Below, piece after piece: positions 62,628 through 64,000 of a stretch of 64,000 bases of DNA. The position numbers were made by a program, and so were the translations under genes. The stretch spans positions 8,540,717 to 8,604,716 of the forward strand of contig OZ025875.1 in assembly GCA_964019415.1 (NCBI GenBank), given 5' to 3'. This DNA comes from Ianthella basta (lineage: Eukaryota; Porifera; Demospongiae; Verongiida; Ianthellidae). The notes below the pieces were generated by a model, which was not told the origin of the DNA, searched no databases, and was given only the letters and a program-made list of their open reading frames with translations. The first letter of the stretch is position 1. Every line of letters starts with the position of its first letter.

Positions 62628-64000
62628 ATGGCTAATTGCGGGGCGTGTTTTCCTTGCGGACTGGAGCTCCTTCTGATAGTGTTCGGTGCGCTCATATCAC
62701 TGGGCTTCATCGCCACGTTAGTGTGGGCGCGGAGAGGGGTCTTTCCTTGTCTGACACCTTAGAAGTGATGCATGTGCTAGCTACGTACTGGATAACAATA
62801 AGATTATGAGAATGCGCTTTCAGTTTTTATGTTATAGTTACCACTGTGTGTGTATCATTTGTCATTAGTGAACACACACACACACACTGAATGGATCTTT
62901 TCCTCATGTCATATGGCACCTTGTCAACCCTCCACTGTCACTTTGTCAACCTCCACTGTCACCTTGTCAACCCTCCACTGTCACTGCAGGTACATGTGGT
63001 CTTTTAGCAATGGACACGTCATTCCATTCCTGCCCTATATCAGGTAAGAGTGGGTGTGGCAGCCCCGCCCCTGCACCTTCAGCCATGTTGGACCCGCCCC
63101 CTCCAGTGACACAGGGGCCAACCGTCCAGAGAGCTGTCTCTTCACAATGGTCCTTGCCTTAGGAGCAGCACTAGGTGGGGACCACTCCAGCTAATGACAC
63201 TGTACATACATTTACACCCCTCCCCTGCCCCTTCCCCTGCTTTTCTCCCTGCCCCTCCCCTGCCCCTCTCCCTGTCCCTCCCCCCTGCCCCTCCCCCTGC
63301 CCCTCCCCCTGCCCCTCCCTTTCAGTATTTGCTATTGTTGTCATTCGCTTCCGGTACATTCACTGCTACTTTATAATGCGCAAGGTCCGCTGCCTCAATT
63401 ATTGTGCAGTAATAACTGGTATTATCTCCTCCGCTGGGATGATCATTGTGGCATCTTTTCAGGTATGAGCAGTATTGGCATGTGACCGTCATGTGACTGT
63501 CATGTGACCTGCCATCCTGTCTGCAGGCTAATGCTGTTCCCGAAGTACACTTCACAGGTGCAATTCTTGCCTTTGGAGGTGGACTGATCTACGCAGCATT
63601 CAACACAGCCATCTCCTTCATTGTCCTCCGTAGACTGCAGGCTGGACTGCACCAGTTCTGGCTGCAACTGATATGTGTGTGCTTTGGCATTGTCTGCATC
63701 CTAGGAGGTGAGAGCAACAGGGGACAGGTTTGTAGAACTGTTTGCTGTACTACCATCTGACTGTTCCTTCCCTCTCTCCTCTCCCTTCTCCCTCCAAGCA
63801 TCTGTACTGGGTGAAGTGGCTGCTTCACTAAAGGAACAGGACCCAGAGAAGTACTCTGTAGATCCTTACATCGAACCTGTGAGCACACGCACTCCACACT
63901 CGAGTGGCCCTCACCCTCGCACCTTACTCTCCTTTGCTCCTCCCTTCCCTCCCTTACCCTTCCCTCTATCTCCCCTCCTCTCCACCGTGTGGCTCTTACA
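62628..64000 (+). CDS. DRAM-family membrane protein (autophagy modulator), 3' end off window
   Basis: Multi-pass lysosomal or endosomal membrane protein of the DRAM/TMEM150 family. Exons 62628-62716 ([20 protein letters not shown]), 62990-63043, 63107-63174, 63326-63462, 63526-63707 and 63799-63878 join in phase; the donor AC|GTTAGT and acceptor CAG|G give [20 protein letters not shown]. The family signature is [18 protein letters not shown]. Later membrane segments are [40 protein letters not shown] and [18 protein letters not shown]. The last seen exon ends SVDPYIEP with a GTGAGC donor; the final exon or exons are beyond the window. Divergent with GUF1. Confidence 0.9.
62922..62989. repeat. 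21-22-bp repeat ending at a DRAM-like acceptor
   Basis: Three units of AACCCTCCACTGTCACTTTG type; the last runs into the acceptor CACTGTCACTGCAG. Confidence 0.9.
63225..63322. repeat. CCCCTG-type array at a DRAM-like acceptor
   Basis: Repeated CTGCCCCTCCC steps ending at CCTTTCAG before exon 63326. Confidence 0.85.

Overview
The window looks like genomic DNA from an early-branching animal, most probably a sponge. The evidence is animal-specific gene families (liprin-beta, MICAL, HIPK, SIKE/FGFR1OP2, tetraspanins), an NLR immune receptor with CARD-like, NACHT and LRR parts, many short introns with GT/AG ends, and tightly packed divergent gene pairs. The sponge assignment is inference; the animal assignment is firm. 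All exon borders were read by eye from splice consensus, reading phase and family similarity, without transcript data.

Left part (1-12.8 kb): an NLR gene on the minus strand runs off the left edge (1-6626). Next come a decayed NDR/STK38-type kinase copy (about 7366-9197) and the C-terminal LRR half of a second NLR-like gene (9664-12741).

Middle part (13.0-27.1 kb): a satellite island. A 10-bp satellite (A, 13.0-18.66 kb) carries a transposon with long terminal inverted repeats and a helicase-like ORF fragment. A 20-21-bp satellite (B, 18.67-22.8 kb) carries a second inverted-repeat element flanked by TA. A short 20-bp array (23.0-23.3 kb) and broken RCC1-repeat exons follow. The B unit then returns in the opposite orientation (C, 25.55-26.9 kb), and a long CA microsatellite closes the island.

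Right part (28-64 kb): a compact run of apparently intact housekeeping and signalling genes: tetraspanin A (-), POLR2L (+), tetraspanin B (-), liprin-beta (-), HIPK (+), MICAL (-), SIKE/FGFR1OP2-like (+), CYB5R3-like (-), GUF1 (-) and DRAM-like (+, runs off the right edge). Four head-to-head pairs have only 28 to 353 bp between start codons, so each gap probably holds a shared bidirectional promoter.

The most unusual feature is that many introns hold a private tandem repeat, often starting at the 5' splice site or ending at the 3' splice site. In MICAL a 21-bp unit copies an exon end together with its donor site about 14 times, giving a ladder of possible donors of which the first several are in frame.
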